DNA from: Epiperipatus broadwayi
Taxonomy: Eukaryota; Onychophora; Udeonychophora; Euonychophora; Peripatidae
Reading direction: 5' to 3'
NCBI GenBank assembly: GCA_028023455.1
Contig: JAQFVV010013072.1
Location: forward strand, 152,501-216,500
Length of the DNA: 64,000 bases
Part shown: one piece after another, positions 12,871 to 26,087 of the stretch
Numbering within the stretch: the stretch's first letter is position 1
Layout: each line of letters opens with the position of its first letter
The notes under the pieces: model-generated
What the model was told of the DNA's origin: nothing
Databases searched by the model: none
Seen by the model: only the letters and a program-made list of their open reading frames with translations
Position numbers and translations under genes: made by a program

Positions 12871-13237
12871 AAACATCACATGATCACCATTTCTTATGCT
12901 TGCTCATAACTGTTATTAAAACATGCAAAACTCTCTATACATATTGCCACTCAGTGCAAGTCAGAGTAATCAATACCAGAATGCTTGTGCATAAAATCCC
13001 CATCTAGTCACCTACTCATCCAATATCCCCAAACAAGTTTCTCCTCACTGATGATGGCCACAAGCCCGAAACTAGTCTGGAGATATTGGATGAGTAGGCA
13101 CTTATGCACAAGCCTTCTGGCATCCATTGATTACTCTGGCTTGAACTGAGTGGCAATATGTAGAGAGTTTTGCCTGTTTTAATAACAGTTATGAACAAGG
13201 ATAAGAAATAGTGATCATGTGATGTTTATTGGTTTAA
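12861..13237. repeat. Family A inverted dimer (377-bp palindrome)
   Basis: The ends are reverse complements over at least 35 bases: TTAAGCCAATAAACATCACA at 12861 and TGTGATGTTTATTGG near 13219. The arms stay complementary up to a short central loop at about 13030-13065. The left arm is also the start of a second tandem unit after 12480-12870, so direct and inverted arrangements coexist. The centre contains the best-preserved hammerhead core in the window. Confidence 0.85.
13018..13091 (+). ncRNA. Type I hammerhead ribozyme candidate, family A, intact core
   Basis: CTGATGA (13048-13054) is followed by the hairpin GGC (13056-13058) / GCC (13064-13066) with loop CACAA, then GAA (13068-13070), A15.1-C15.2 (13071-13072), TA, G-T (13075-13076) and C17 (13077). 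TGG (13078-13080) pairs with TCA (13045-13047) as inner stem I. ATCCAA (13018-13023) can pair with TTGGAT (13086-13091) as an outer stem. All invariant hammerhead nucleotides are present. Stem III is only 2 bp as a monomer, but ACTAGT is self-complementary and would give 6 bp in a dimer, as known for minimal hammerheads. Caveats: positions 10.1/11.1 are T and C, not G-C, and the outer stem lies in palindrome arms. Confidence 0.65.
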
Positions 13238-16200
13238 ATATGCCACTTGAAATATTGGAAAAAAGTTTGTTAGAGGGTATAAGTAAAATAAGTTAGTATT
13301 ACTAATTATAAATAAATAAACAAAATATTTTTTTACTTTAGAGTATTACTATTACGTCAAGATAGAAGTCATGCAAAATGCTAACTATAGCTTATATTTA
13401 TTGATCGATTTAAAATTATAAAATTAATTCCAGCATTTTATTATATATTATTTTCTCTAATATGATACATATAGATAAAAATAATATGAACTGCAACCAA
13501 TATATGGAATAAATAAAAAACGAAAGAATACATATGAGAATTAATTGTATTTCTTTCATAAATAAATGTATTTGATTAGATTTATTTGATAATCGAAAAT
13601 GTTTTTGCAGTTTACTTATTTGTTTAAATGTAAAATTTATCATTATTTATTTATTATATATATTGTACCCTTTTTATTGGTACACCTTCATCATAAAGTA
13701 AATTGGAAACAAATTTTAGGGTGTATAATTCTAAATTTTATAAAGTAAATTTATTTATTTATTAAACCAAGAAAAATTTAAGATTATTTTAGTTGTCTTA
13801 GGGTTTGAACTTGGGATTAGTTCATTTGAAATAGCATAAATTATATAAGTTTTGGTTAAAGTATTTATTTTAAAAGGTATATAAGAGATAAAATAATAAA
13901 ATATAACTTAATAATATTTGTTAATAATTACTTAAAATTGTAGGGAAGTTCAAATCAAATCTTATAAATAAAAATATGCATTATACAGATAGATAATCAC
14001 ATCGGTGTACATTTAATATTATAAAGTAATGACTATTTCTGGTGAAATCTAAGTTTATTTTAAAAAATAAATAGTTAATATTAATTTTAAGATGAAAAGT
14101 TTATAAAATTAATTTAGATACTAATCTGCATAAAAATAAAATTAAAATGATATAAATTGATTTTAAAGTAAATGGTAAGTTTATGGAAAAAATTAAGTGA
14201 GTTGTTTATATAAAATAAATATTAGAATTTTTGTTATTTTAAGATGTACTAAAAGTGTTATATCAACATTTAGAATAGTATCGTAAACTTTAAATATAAA
14301 TTATTTCAGAATAAGCTAAGTTGTTATCTTTGATATCATAGAATGTGTCATAATGAGAAATTAGTGATTCAATCATTATTGAATTATTGTTTTATTGGCT
14401 TAAGGTAGAAAGAAATATCAAATGGTAAATGTCATGATATATATATATATATAAAAGATAAATGTTTAATATTTAATAATATTAAAATTAGATTACTTTA
14501 TTTAAGAAAGACAACAATAATACGTCTTTTTAGATCTTCTTATATCTGTGAAGTATAATTTATAAGAGATAATGGGTATAAATAAAAGTATATAAACAGG
14601 TAGTGATTGTTTAATAAATATAAATGATTTATTATATAAGAAAATAAAGTTCAGTATAATAATAGAATCACATCGTATAAAAATGGGGTATTAAATTTAA
14701 GATAGATGTAATTATAATGAAAGGAAAAATAAATGTTTGAATGATTAAATATTTTGCTGCATGATATTATTCTATTTTTTTTATTATTGTAATGTATTAA
14801 TTTATTTATTAGTACAAAAATAATTATTGAAAGATTTTTTAAATAATATGTTATTAAAGTTAATGTTTAAAAATTAAACTATGTATTTAAAGTTGCATTT
14901 CTTTTGTTGGGGTCATCATCACTACACCATTTTAGAGAGTATTAACTGTATTATACATATTAATTAAAGTGTACAATCTAAAATTTGAATAAGAAATCAT
15001 TTAAATACAAGATAATCTATAATAATTATAAAAGAATAACATCTCGTAAAGATATATTAATTTATTTCAATTTACCTTGATCACACAAGTCATTAATAAA
15101 ATATATATGGTAAATTTATTAAAGTATGTTTATTTATAGTAAATCAGATTATGAATTATTTATTATTTGGGTTATAGATTATGATTATAAATTAAATAAC
15201 AGTAGTTATTTATTAATAAAATATTAGAGAACATAAAATATAAAATAATAGTATAATTTTAGTTATAGATTAAGGTGATGAGTCTTTTCTTGATCAATAC
15301 ACTACCTATAGAGTTAAGTAAAATCCCTCTTGATATCTTATAGGTGGAAGGAATAGTTAATTAAAAATCAATGATAATCCTGAGATCTCCTTAGTATAAT
15401 ATTATTATTATGGTTTTTATTAATTAATTCTATAAAAGTAATAATAAGAAGAAGAAATAAATGTGGAATAAAATGATAGTATAAACTTATTAATTAATTT
15501 AACTTAAAGTTAATGATTATAAATGTTTTATTATATTTATTTAAACATTATTGTTAGTCGTGGGAATATTTAGATACTTAATAAGGAGGAGTATCTTTGT
15601 ATTCTTATGCCATTGAGCAAATACTTTGGTATTTGTTTAATGTTAAAGAGTATGTGATTTTGTTTAATAGGATAAGTGGGTCTCATAATTGTTAGTATAA
15701 ATTAGACATAATTTAGAAATAGTTAAGAATATAAAATTGTACCTAGATAAAATAAAAGTATAGCCTAATTTAAGGACTTGACATGTTTTTAGGGGTCATC
15801 ATCCTATTGGCTGGATACAATATGTAAGATTTATGTTATAAAAAATGCAATGGATAAAAATGCATTATGATTATGCAAAAGCTAGTAGCATATTTGGTTT
15901 TAAAAAATTATATTTATACAAATAGTTAAGGTCAAATGAGATTTAATTATTAATTTTCTTCTTTTCAATATTTATATATTTTCTAGATCAATGTTTGTAA
16001 CTTTTTAAAGTGAATTATATAATGGTATTTTTAATAGTAATTCTTTCTCTCATCTACAACTCTTCTTCAAAAAAACAGAAAATTTAATAACATAACTGCA
16101 AATGTATTTATGTGCTTTTACTGTCTAATTTTATATTTGAATACTTGAATTTTTAGTTTGGGTCATATTTTTTATGATCATCATTATCACTCCTTATACA

Positions 16201-17964
16201 TTTGAGCATAATCTGGAACTCCTATTTTCATATTCAATTTTTATATTGTAAAACTTATCATCTATAACTTTCATCTATTTTTCATTTATATTTCTTTTAT
16301 ATGTTCATTTTCTTGCTCTCCTATGCATATTACTCTTTCATATATCAAAACAAAAATATAAACAAATTTTCATTTTACCCATGACTAAATCAGGAATACA
16401 TGACATTCTTGGAACTTCCTGATTTATTGAAAAAATAACTTAAACTGGATGTTGGATATCAACATATTTAACATGAATAATAATTCAAAAAAACCTTTAC
16501 TTACAATATAAAAATATAATGAATATATGGCAAAATTAGACTTTATTTAAATGGCAATTATTAAATACATTCTTATATGCATCATTTTAAATTATATATT
16601 ATTTTCAGTCATATAAATGATTTGGGTTTTCTCATTAATGTCTTATATCTTGTTCATACTCTATAAAAAGTAAATAATTATTTTTATAATCATAAATGTT
16701 ATGTTTTAATATATGAAATGCATTCTTATTTTCTATATATAATAAGTTTGTACATGATGGGATAATATGATATAAAGATTTAACTTTAGTCATATATAAC
16801 ACTTTTACAAATTAGCAACTAAATAATCATAAAATATTATAATAGCCAAAAAAACAGTCCTGGCAAATTTAAACTTTATTAATTAGTTTTAATGAATAAT
16901 TAATTATTATTAATAATCTTTAAATTATTTAGTGAATCTAAATAATTATAACCTTAAAATCTTTAATCTTTTCTTTCCTTAAGATATTATAACTGAATGA
17001 TTTATTTCTATCCTATGTTTGTTCACTTTAAAATAAATCTAATCCATAACAAGTATGAATATTATATATCCACAAATCTAACTAGATCAAGTGTAGAGTT
17101 TGTTAACTTTAATCCATAGCAGTACTTTTTATACTGGAATGCTTATGTGCAGAGCAAGCTAAGATAGTCTAAATGATAAATCTACAATTGAATTGGGCTA
17201 ATGCATTTGTTTGCTTCATGGTTATATAATATCTCTTACCGACTAAGAGAATTTGACATATGTTCTCATCATGATTCACTTAAGATAATCTGCAAAGTTT
17301 TTCAAAATATAATAATGTAATATATCTATTATTAATTTATCTATTATATTGTTCAATTATCTTCTCATAAATATTTCCTTTTATATTCAATATTTATTAA
17401 ATAAAAATCAAATTTTTCAATCAAATATAATGATAACATGGCTTTAACTTTTTGTATTGAAAACTTGATATCAACTGAAGAATTTTAGCTTATTATTACA
17501 TACATTTATTAACTAATTTCTTTAATATTCAAATAATTTTATTCTGGTAAAAAGTTTTCTTGATTCACAAATTCTTCCATTCTTATGCACACATTAATAC
17601 ATATATTTATGATGGATATAAATTAATGATATTTTAAGCTGTAACAATTTTTATCTATTTAAATTATAAAATTATTGCATATTTTGTCTGAACTTTATGC
17701 TGAAAATTATTCAAATCAAATAATTTTTATTGTTTATTTTTATTAATATTTGAATTTCTCTATTCTAGGAATTTTATCAAAATGTATTTATTAAAATATT
17801 TGTAAATTCTTTAAATAATTCATTAGATTTTTTTATTACCTTTTCCACCACTTCATTCTTTTTTAATCTATATATAACAATATTTATTTATATCTTCACT
17901 TATTTTAAGCAAGGTTCATTTCTTTTTATATTTTAACTAGACTGTACCTGGACTATGTAAAGCC
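13238..17964. other. AT-rich DNA, no gene seen
   Basis: About 4.7 kb of A/T-dominated sequence with short TA runs (for example near 14436). The only open frame over 70 codons (13416-13643, minus) is a hydrophobic Ile/Phe/Leu-rich frame typical of AT-rich noise. No repeat of the families described elsewhere was recognised. Confidence 0.5.
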
Positions 17965-19450
17965 TGTTTGTTTTTTTTAATTGATTGTTTTAACAAATAT
18001 TTTTTTAAGATTTAATGGAAATTAAACAAAAGATTTTAATATTATATATTAAATGTGAGAGATATAGTTAGCCAGAAGGCTGTCATTTTATCTTCAATTA
18101 TATGCTAGCCAAAACGTTTTAAGATTTAATGTGAATTAAACAAAAGATTTTAATATTATATATTAAACATGAGAAATATAGCTGCCCTGACTTCAATTAT
18201 AAGCTAATGAAAACTAAATGCAAATATGGTACTAAAGCATTTGTTTTCCCTTTTACTATATATCACATTTAAACATGAGTTTATGTATTGTAATCATATT
18301 TTCTTTGTGATTTAAATACTATACCTCTGTAATTCAAAGCCTTTGTACTGACTTTTTCCAAGTCTTTTTTATTAATTCTTTGCACAAATGTAACAAAACA
18401 TTTACCAAAAGTAAATGTATATAAATTACTATAGCATCTATCCCCCCTCACTAAATATCATATTTTAAACATAAATTTATGTACTGTAATCACATTTTAT
18501 ACATGATTTAAATACTATACCTCTGTATTTAAAAACATATTTTTCCTGAGTGTTTTTTAATAGCAGAGACCATCATTACTGCAAAATTGGTTGCTTTATT
18601 ATTTTTTTTAAGATTCAATGTAAATTAAACAAAACATTTTAATATTATATAAACAAATTTCTGAATTTTAATAAATCTAAATTAAAATTTACATTTTAAA
18701 ATATATTATATTTGCTAACTTTATGACTTCAAACATATATTTACTGGAGTATCCTCTGAATAAAAAAATTTTTTTTTCAATAGTCACTCAGAAGTTTTTT
18801 TAGCTTTATTAATATCAGTTGCTTTAACAAAAAAATTTTAAGATTTAATGTAAATTAAACAAAATATTTTAATGTTATATAAATAAATTTCTGAATTTTA
18901 ATGAAGCTAAATTAAAATTTACCTTTTTAAATATATCTGTTATATTTGATAGCTTTACGGCTTCAGATATATAATTACTGGAGCACACTCTGAATTAATA
19001 GTTATCATTTATTAATGTTCAAGTTTGTCATTCATATGAACTATATTAGAGGATTAACAGACCATGAAAATCTTAATGTTGAATTATGAATTGGCATTTG
19101 TGGCTGTTTACACAGCTGGCTGAGATGGCATATAAAAATGACAATAGTTTTTGTAAAAAAAATTTATTAAATATAATATTTGTAATTTTTTTTAATTGAT
19201 TGCTTTAACAATTTTTAAGATTTAATGTAAATATGATTTTTTATTAAACATTGTTAATTTTTAAAAGTTCATTAGCATTGCTAAGTATATTGTCCATCTG
19301 AATTATATTAGGAGATTGATACATCATGAAAGCATGGAGTGCCTTAATGTTAAATTATAAATTGGCATGTGTGGCCATTTCTGCAGCTGGATGGGATACT
19401 TTACCATGAAATATATATTATATCTTTGTAGTTAAGAGTATTTGTACTGA
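17965..19450. repeat. Cluster of degenerate tandem repeats
   Basis: A module built around AAGATTTAATGTAAATTAAA with a preceding TTGATTGCTTTAACAA and a following ATTTTAATATTATATA recurs at about 18008, 18121, 18610, 18839 and 19216. A second module (ATTATATTAGGAGATTGATA ... GAATTGGCATTTGTGGC ... CAGCTGGCTGAGATGG) occurs at about 19040 and 19300. Spacings are irregular, 110 to 490 bases, so this is an old, internally rearranged array. No open frame or terminal structure is apparent. Confidence 0.7.
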
Positions 19451-21059
19451 CTTTCCCCAATAGTTTTTTTTTAAAGATACAATTACTTTCTTCTTGTTGT
19501 GACATCATTGGACAAGCATTCTTTCACTAGTCAGAAAATAGAAAAAATACAGATTTTATGTATTAAATAAATAATCATTAATATGATATTTTAATGCATG
19601 ATAATAATGACTTTTTCTGCATACATATAATCATCATTTATTTGCTATATTTTTAAGAATACTTTATATACATTTAAATGTTTAAGTAATATAAATTTTA
19701 TATGTTGTGGTTTTTTAAGTAGTCAATGGAGAACACAATTTGAATTATTTGGATTGTAGAAATTTAAATATAGTGTGTTGATTTATTAATAATTAAATTT
19801 TTCTATTGTGAATGTGATTATAATATGTGTGTTGTGGAGAATATCTTTAAATATAATTTATGTAATAATACTTTTCGTTATAAAATTAGAGGGTAGGAAA
19901 ACAACTCTGTTTTTTTATAATTAATTAAATATTTAATAAATGAGTAGTTATAAACTTTTTTTTATTTAAGCCAGTAAATTATCTTTTTAACAAATGTTTT
20001 TTTATCCCGCAGTATGTAATTCGACATGATTTTTAATACTATTTAAAGCTGAAAAGATTATTTCTACAGATGTTAATAGAAGGCATAATCAAGATTAAAG
20101 TACAAATTAATGCTATTTGTGAAGAAAAAGAATCTTAAATGTGTAGCATTTTTATATTCAAGAAGTTTTAAAATGTCTTTGCTTTTTAAATCATCTGCTA
20201 TTAATTCAAGTGATTTTAAAAGCAGTTAAATGCAAGTACCTAGAGAACAGTGCCAGATATAAGAAAAAATCAACAGTACTGTATTCAATTAACTATATAA
20301 TTGCACTCCAATATTTATAACACAAGACATTACTAAATATTTTTGTTAATATATATCAATAAAATAAAAATTATACCCAATAGGAAAAAAATGAAATCAG
20401 ATATAAATTAAATATTTTAAATTAAAATGTTTGTAGTATAATAATAAATAAGTAAAACGTTTTTTAATCGTTAAATATAAAAATTTAAATTTAAATAATA
20501 AACACACTAATAAAATATAACGATATATTTAAGTATTTTTACTTCATTATTTTGATAGATTGTTGTTTGTTTTTTATTTTAATATACTTACTGAAAAACT
20601 ATATGAATTGTATGTATTGTCCATGTTAGTTAAATATGAGACATATAATAGTTTTAGATAATATTTTGGGTCCAAGACAAAATATTGTGCAGGCTTTTAC
20701 AAATACTTTTAAATTATATTATCGGATAACACATAATTTTTTATTACTCTATTGTTTTAATTGAAAAATTGCTTTCACTGAGAAAAAATACTGTATAGGC
20801 CATTGATGGTAAGCATTTTTAAGTGCATCTGCCAAAAGCTTATAAATATTTATGGAGTTACTGATGTGACAAGCAATTTTTAATAGGAAAAAAAATAGAA
20901 ATAATTATTACTGAAATTCTTGAGATAATTTTAAAACTAATATAGAATTTTACAACAATAAATTACCATAGACATAAATTTTTGAATAATATTTTTGTTG
21001 CTATACATTAGATACTAAATGCTTTATATCATAATCACATTTTTTTCACTTTTAATAGC
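19451..21059. other. AT-rich DNA, no gene seen
   Basis: No gene or clear repeat. The right end may include further decayed 3' sequence of the hAT relic that follows. Confidence 0.4.
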
Positions 21060-22640
21060 ACACCAGTCAAAACTCGATTTATCAAACATTCTATTTTTGA
21101 ATCTGTTTTTTTATAAAATTAATGTCTGATAATAAAGATTCACAAGCATTAGCAAAGGAAAAAATTAATATAGCTACAGCTATTGTTTTGAATAAATGAA
21201 GTTCAGAAAATGGCATTCCAAATTCTTAATATTTTTTTTTCAATATTTTTTGCATTACATCCAATAATCAATCATATCTAATTATTTTCAAGTCATATCT
21301 CAAATTTCTATTTTCATATAGAAGTGGCTTAAAAATCAATTGATTGCACTCTATATCATCCAACTCCAATTACTTGAAAATTTTCAAATTTAGTTTATCT
21401 ATTAATTTTGTATCTAAATATAAAATAAATGTTGATGTTCCTTCAAATTGCCTAAAATACATAAATCTTGAAAAAGAAAATGTTGATTATTGGCTGAATT
21501 ACAATATAAAACTTTCAATCTATTTTAATTACATTTTCTTGAGATTCTATATCTGCAAAAAAATCTACATATGAAAAATATTTATAGCTATTTCAAACAA
21601 TCATGATTATAATTTTATAAGTTATCTTCAAATGTTTTGACTAAAGCAAACATTACAATGATTGTTTTATTAACACCTTTCAGTTTAATATTTAATTAAT
21701 TTAATTGGAAGTACAAATTAATAAATAAAATTAAATTAACAAATTAATTGTCTAATTTTTTTTAAATATTCAACAAAACATTATTTTATTTAAGTAAGCT
21801 ACTGTATAATGAATTTGTCTCATTTAATAGTTCCATGAATTTTTGTTAATTTAAAGTGAATACAGATATAAAATTGACTAATTTTGCTAGAAATCTCATA
21901 TCTTAAAAAGTCTTAAAACTATCATTGGCATCTAAGATCTGCTAATGTAAAATGCAGTGAAAATTCAGAATTTAATGTCCAATACAGTCAGTAAATGAAC
22001 TGACAAAATAGTTTACCTGTCCAATCATATTGTGAGAACTATAAGTTGTTACTGATATAATATTGGAAAAGTGTATTTCTTCTTCAAAAATTGTGTCTAT
22101 AACTGTGTTGCAAATATCTATTCCTTTCATTGTTGTTGCAAGAGATTATAAATGAATCAATTCTTCCCTAATATTGTTCTATCACAGATCCAATTATGAC
22201 AATAGTCTCATCAAGGCAAAAAGATTTTATATATATTTTCTGCTGATGAATTATATCTTTAGATATTCTCAAGATTTTATCTTTTATCAAATTTCTACCC
22301 AAAGCCATGTTTTTTATTCCTTGAATATTTTTTTTTATTTTCAAAATCTTTAAAATAACAAATGCATATTTTAACCATGTTTCTTTTAGATATTCACCAA
22401 CACCAAAAGATTTACCATGTTTGGCAATTACATTTGTTGCAATATAGCTAGCATAGCAGCAATTCTATTTAACTGACAGCTAATATATTTAAGTAAAGAT
22501 ATTTGATTAACCATTTCAATTTTTAATAGCCCATGCAATACATTTTTAATGATGTTCTTTACTTTTATCAAGAAGGATTTTATGATTTGTTTTATGATGC
22601 AATTATACTGATGAGGTTCTGAAACATAAAATATAATTTT
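21060..22640 (-). pseudogene. hAT-superfamily transposase relic
   Basis: No long open frame survives, but reading the minus strand across frameshifts gives an ordered match to hAT transposases of the group related to GTF2IRD2, EPM2AIP1 and SCAND3-like proteins. Pieces in order: AKHGKSFGVGEYLKE (near 22420), NMALGRNLIKDKI and SFCLDET (about 22310-22215, the segment usually reading ALDES), TTMKGIDICNTVID and SVTTYSSHNMIGQVN (about 22135-22010, normally TTDGAKNM), FHCILH (about 21945, normally IHCIIHQ), LAKLVNFI (21870), FMELLNETNSLYSSLL (21835-21790), and C-terminal SFANACESLLSDINFIKKQ (21160-21098), the hAT dimerisation box. It has multiple stops and frameshifts and a lost catalytic context, so it is dead. 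I found no terminal inverted repeats. Similarity is from memory of the family. Confidence 0.75.
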
Positions 22641-25600
22641 GTTTATTACTTTTATTAATCATGATATATCCATCTACCTCTAATTTTGAATTCTCTGTTA
22701 CTTTATTCCCATAATTTTTGTACTTTACTTACATTTGGGCATATTAAGTGGAACAGCAAAAAATAATGTCTAAAAAAAATATTGAGAAAATTCTTGGTAG
22801 AAAATATTTTTTTTAATTATTTATATGTATAAATATAATAATTACTTTAAATGCATCCATACAATAGTATCTGTTTCTGTATTATGTTTGATACATTTGT
22901 ATATAAATAATGCACACAGCTGGCTTGCTGGGTGATGATGCATGTCACTACTGTACCAGTCGAAGAACCCACCAAAAAAACTATGTTGGATCCAAACTCA
23001 GCTGAACCAAAACTGAAATCAAACCCAACTCAACAGCTCAGATTAGTAGAAATCTAAATCAACGGCACAGTGCTATGCATCAAGAAACTAGCTCAATGGT
23101 TGGTGAGGATCAGAGACCACTGAACTGACATTAATATCTGATAATAAACTGAATAAAAATAAATTTAAATCGAATCATATGTATATGTTCGGGTTGCCAA
23201 CACAGACAGCGAGCATTAACATTAAAATAATTATGAAAGAATTAAGAACTAAGAAACCAAGTGTGTTTAGAAAATATTTAATAATAATAATTTGTTTGGT
23301 TTGAATTTTAAATAAAGATTAAGTTAATTAATTCTAGTCCTTAAACAAAATTTATAATTATAATAAGAGTGGCGGTCCTCATTATATGCCAATGAATATT
23401 ACACAATATTTGAAAGTCTATGTCTATGCCCCCAACAAGGAATAAAAGGCAGATAAAGGTATTCATTCGTAAGGGAAATTTTTACTCTAATTTTATACGA
23501 AAGAATGTGATATTTATTTTCACATTCGCAAATCCATTCATGAAGAGCAAGATACGTATTTTAGGGCATAATTTTGATCTTTATTAGAGAACTTATTTTG
23601 AGATATAACAGAGAATTTGTTGGACTTTAATTTAAATCACTTCATCATGAATTACGAGCATCAGAGCGGGCTTTACCAGAACAGAGGCAATGGTGCTGAC
23701 AAATTATGAGCTATAAAATGAAATTGAAAGACGATAGCTGGTCGATAATCTAAGTCCCATGGCAGCTTGCATATGACAAGTCTTATGCCCTCTGACTAAT
23801 ATGAACAGGAGAGGAAGTGCTTTCTTCCTTGATAATTTAAAATAACAGAAATATTATCACCGACCAGCCCGATGGAGCGGAAGATTGCCTATGTCAGCAA
23901 TGTTCAAAGATGATGACTTGATAATCATCGTTTGAAAAATAAAACCCAATTATAGAATTCTCTATGTGATGACTTGATCAATTTAATCAAAGTCAAATGA
24001 GCTTTTAACTAAAATTATTTAAAGTATTTGTAAATCATATTAATTATGCCCCAATCATCATGCCCTTCCTGAATCTAAATAGCAAGTAATTGAAATTTGA
24101 ATTAGAATATATTTGATTCCTTTATCGGCACTTTTGAAAAAATATTTTAACATTATATATATATATGAATAAATACATATTGGTAAACATGAGAAAATAA
24201 CTGGGGCATAGATTAGAAATGAGCTAATAATTTATTATTAGCCAATTATAAAAATAACACATTTAATAATTTCTTTCGACTCGATGATTGATAGAACTGT
24301 ATAAATCTAGTTCTAATGGGTGAGAATTAACTATCAGAATTAAGTTTATATTACTTGTATAAGGCAAAGAAAATGAAGGAGATCATCGAGTTGAAGGATT
24401 ATTGGCACATCATTAAAAATAACAATATTAATAAATTTACTCAATAAATATACATAATAAAATAAATGAACCGCCACATAAGAAAGGAAAGTTAAAGACT
24501 AGAAGTTGAGAGAATTATGATATAATAGCATAAATAAAAGAAAGTTTACACAGAGATTATTACACAGATATTATGACATTTATAGAATGAAAAGAGCTCT
24601 TAAAGGGAGTGTAAAGTAAAGTTCGGAACTGGCCAGAAAGTTTAAAGTTCATTATGGAAATATATTACCCATTTCTTCCAGGCTGGATCCTTAAGTTACA
24701 CGTCCGAGTTGGTAAAAACGTAGGCATGCATTTAGTTGATTACTTGAACAGCATTTTATTTGATTTTGGCAGCATGATTTGTCTGGAAAAGATTCAGCAG
24801 CTCCATTGAAGATTTTCAGGGGATTTCAGGAACCAATAGCCAGATTTCTGACATTTAGCCCCTTACCATGATCGAAACACTATTTAAAATGCAGAGTTTA
24901 CTGCACTTCTCTACAACAAAGATGGCTTCTTTCTTCTCCAAACTTTTCAGAGCTATATATACTGTCCTCTGATGCTTTTTTCATTATCAATGTTTTTAGA
25001 TTTACTGGTTGTTTTTAAATACATTCTTTGATAAGGCTTTCAAACTTATTAACTTGAATTCATTTTATAATTAGAAAATGAATTCTTAAAATCATAAAAT
25101 GATTTTAATTAGAAAATCCTTATCTTTTTTTCTAATTAATAAAACTTTAACTGTTGTTTTTGGAAAGGGAAAATCTGAAAGCTTATCGAAAGAATGTAGC
25201 TTTTAATCATTAAAACTTTAACAAATTATTTAAAAGTAAAAAACAAATAGTCCCGACGCAATGAAACTTTCAAACAATTATATATATTTAATATTTACAA
25301 ATATATACGCACAATCCACGCATTTGTAATATATATAAATTCATGAATAATTTTATCATGAATTTATTAATAGAATTGATCAATTTAAATCTGAAAGATT
25401 AATTTTAATACACATTTATGAAATAAGTTATTCTTTATGGAAATTAGCATGGATTGAACATATAAAGCCCCATTGCATCAGAAATGTAAGGTTAATACTA
25501 GGGTTTGAAGTGGGCTTATGGCTAGATGTCATGAAGCTAGGATCGAACTCAGATCGGACTGCTTCACTACACATACATAAATGCATCCATGCAAGATTAT

Positions 25601-25761
25601 AAATAGAATGAGCAAAATGTATTTACAATAAAACAGAGTACTTACTGTGAGGAAAATCAATTTTTGTTAATTTCTCTTTCATAAAGAATTTTAATAAAAT
25701 ATAGATTTATAATAGTAATATTTAATGAGATATTATTTTATATAGCGCTATGTTTTTTATG
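22641..25761. other. Mixed non-coding DNA, nothing recognised
   Basis: The stretch 22910-24900 is less AT-rich than the neighbourhood, with words such as GACCAGCCCGATGGAGCGG and CACGTCCGAGTTGG. Frames are short and broken and I recognise no protein. A small inverted repeat (TCGACTCGATGAT at about 24286, ATCATCGAGTTGA at about 24381) is present. This could be an eroded LTR or DNA element, or unique sequence. Confidence 0.3.
25500..25585 (-). repeat. Possible tRNA-derived SINE remnant
   Basis: The minus strand contains GAGTTCGATCC, a good pol III B-box (GGTTCGANTCC), preceded by TAGTGAAGCAG, an A-box-like word. The A-to-B spacing is shorter than in a tRNA and no cloverleaf forms. It may be a truncated SINE head or chance. 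Confidence 0.25.
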
Positions 25762-26087
25762 TAATAGTAATATTAGCGATTAAGCCAATGCACATGCACT
25801 TTAAAGATAAATTATAAATGTATACTCTTTTTCCAGACACGGGATATAGTATTTTAGAAAGAATGGAATGAATCCACACATTCTTTCGACCCAAACGTTT
25901 ATCTATGGGCAAATCTTAAGTGAGTGGAATTAAGATTTGCCCATACATAAACGTTTGGGTCGAAAAAATGGGTGGATTCATTCCATTCTTTTTAAAATAT
26001 TATACCTCCTGTCTGGAAAAAAAGTATTCATTTATAATTTATCTTTAAAGCTCATGTGCATTGGCTTAATCGCTAATATTACTATTA
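25762..26087. repeat. Foldback MITE (326 bp), copy 1
   Basis: Almost the whole element is a hairpin centred at about 25924. Ends are TAATAGTAATATTAGCGATT and its reverse complement at 26068-26087; inner arms include CGACCCAAACGTTTAT / ATAAACGTTTGGGTCG and GGGCAAATCTTAA / TTAAGATTTGCCC. There is no coding capacity. The same terminal words (TTAGCGAT, AGCCAATGCACATG, CTTTAAAGAT) recur in shorter form at 58849-58946, so this is a dispersed family. The left flank TATAGCGCTATGTT also resembles TACAGTGCTATGTT beside the second copy, so the true end may lie a little further left. Confidence 0.8.

Noticed and set aside
22240-22260. CTGATGA word near 22248
   Set aside because: No stem II and GAAA box follow; it lies in the hAT relic.
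23170-24900. Possible LTR retrotransposon or LTR pair
   Set aside because: Composition differs from the surroundings, but no terminal direct repeats, primer-binding site or polyprotein motifs were found.
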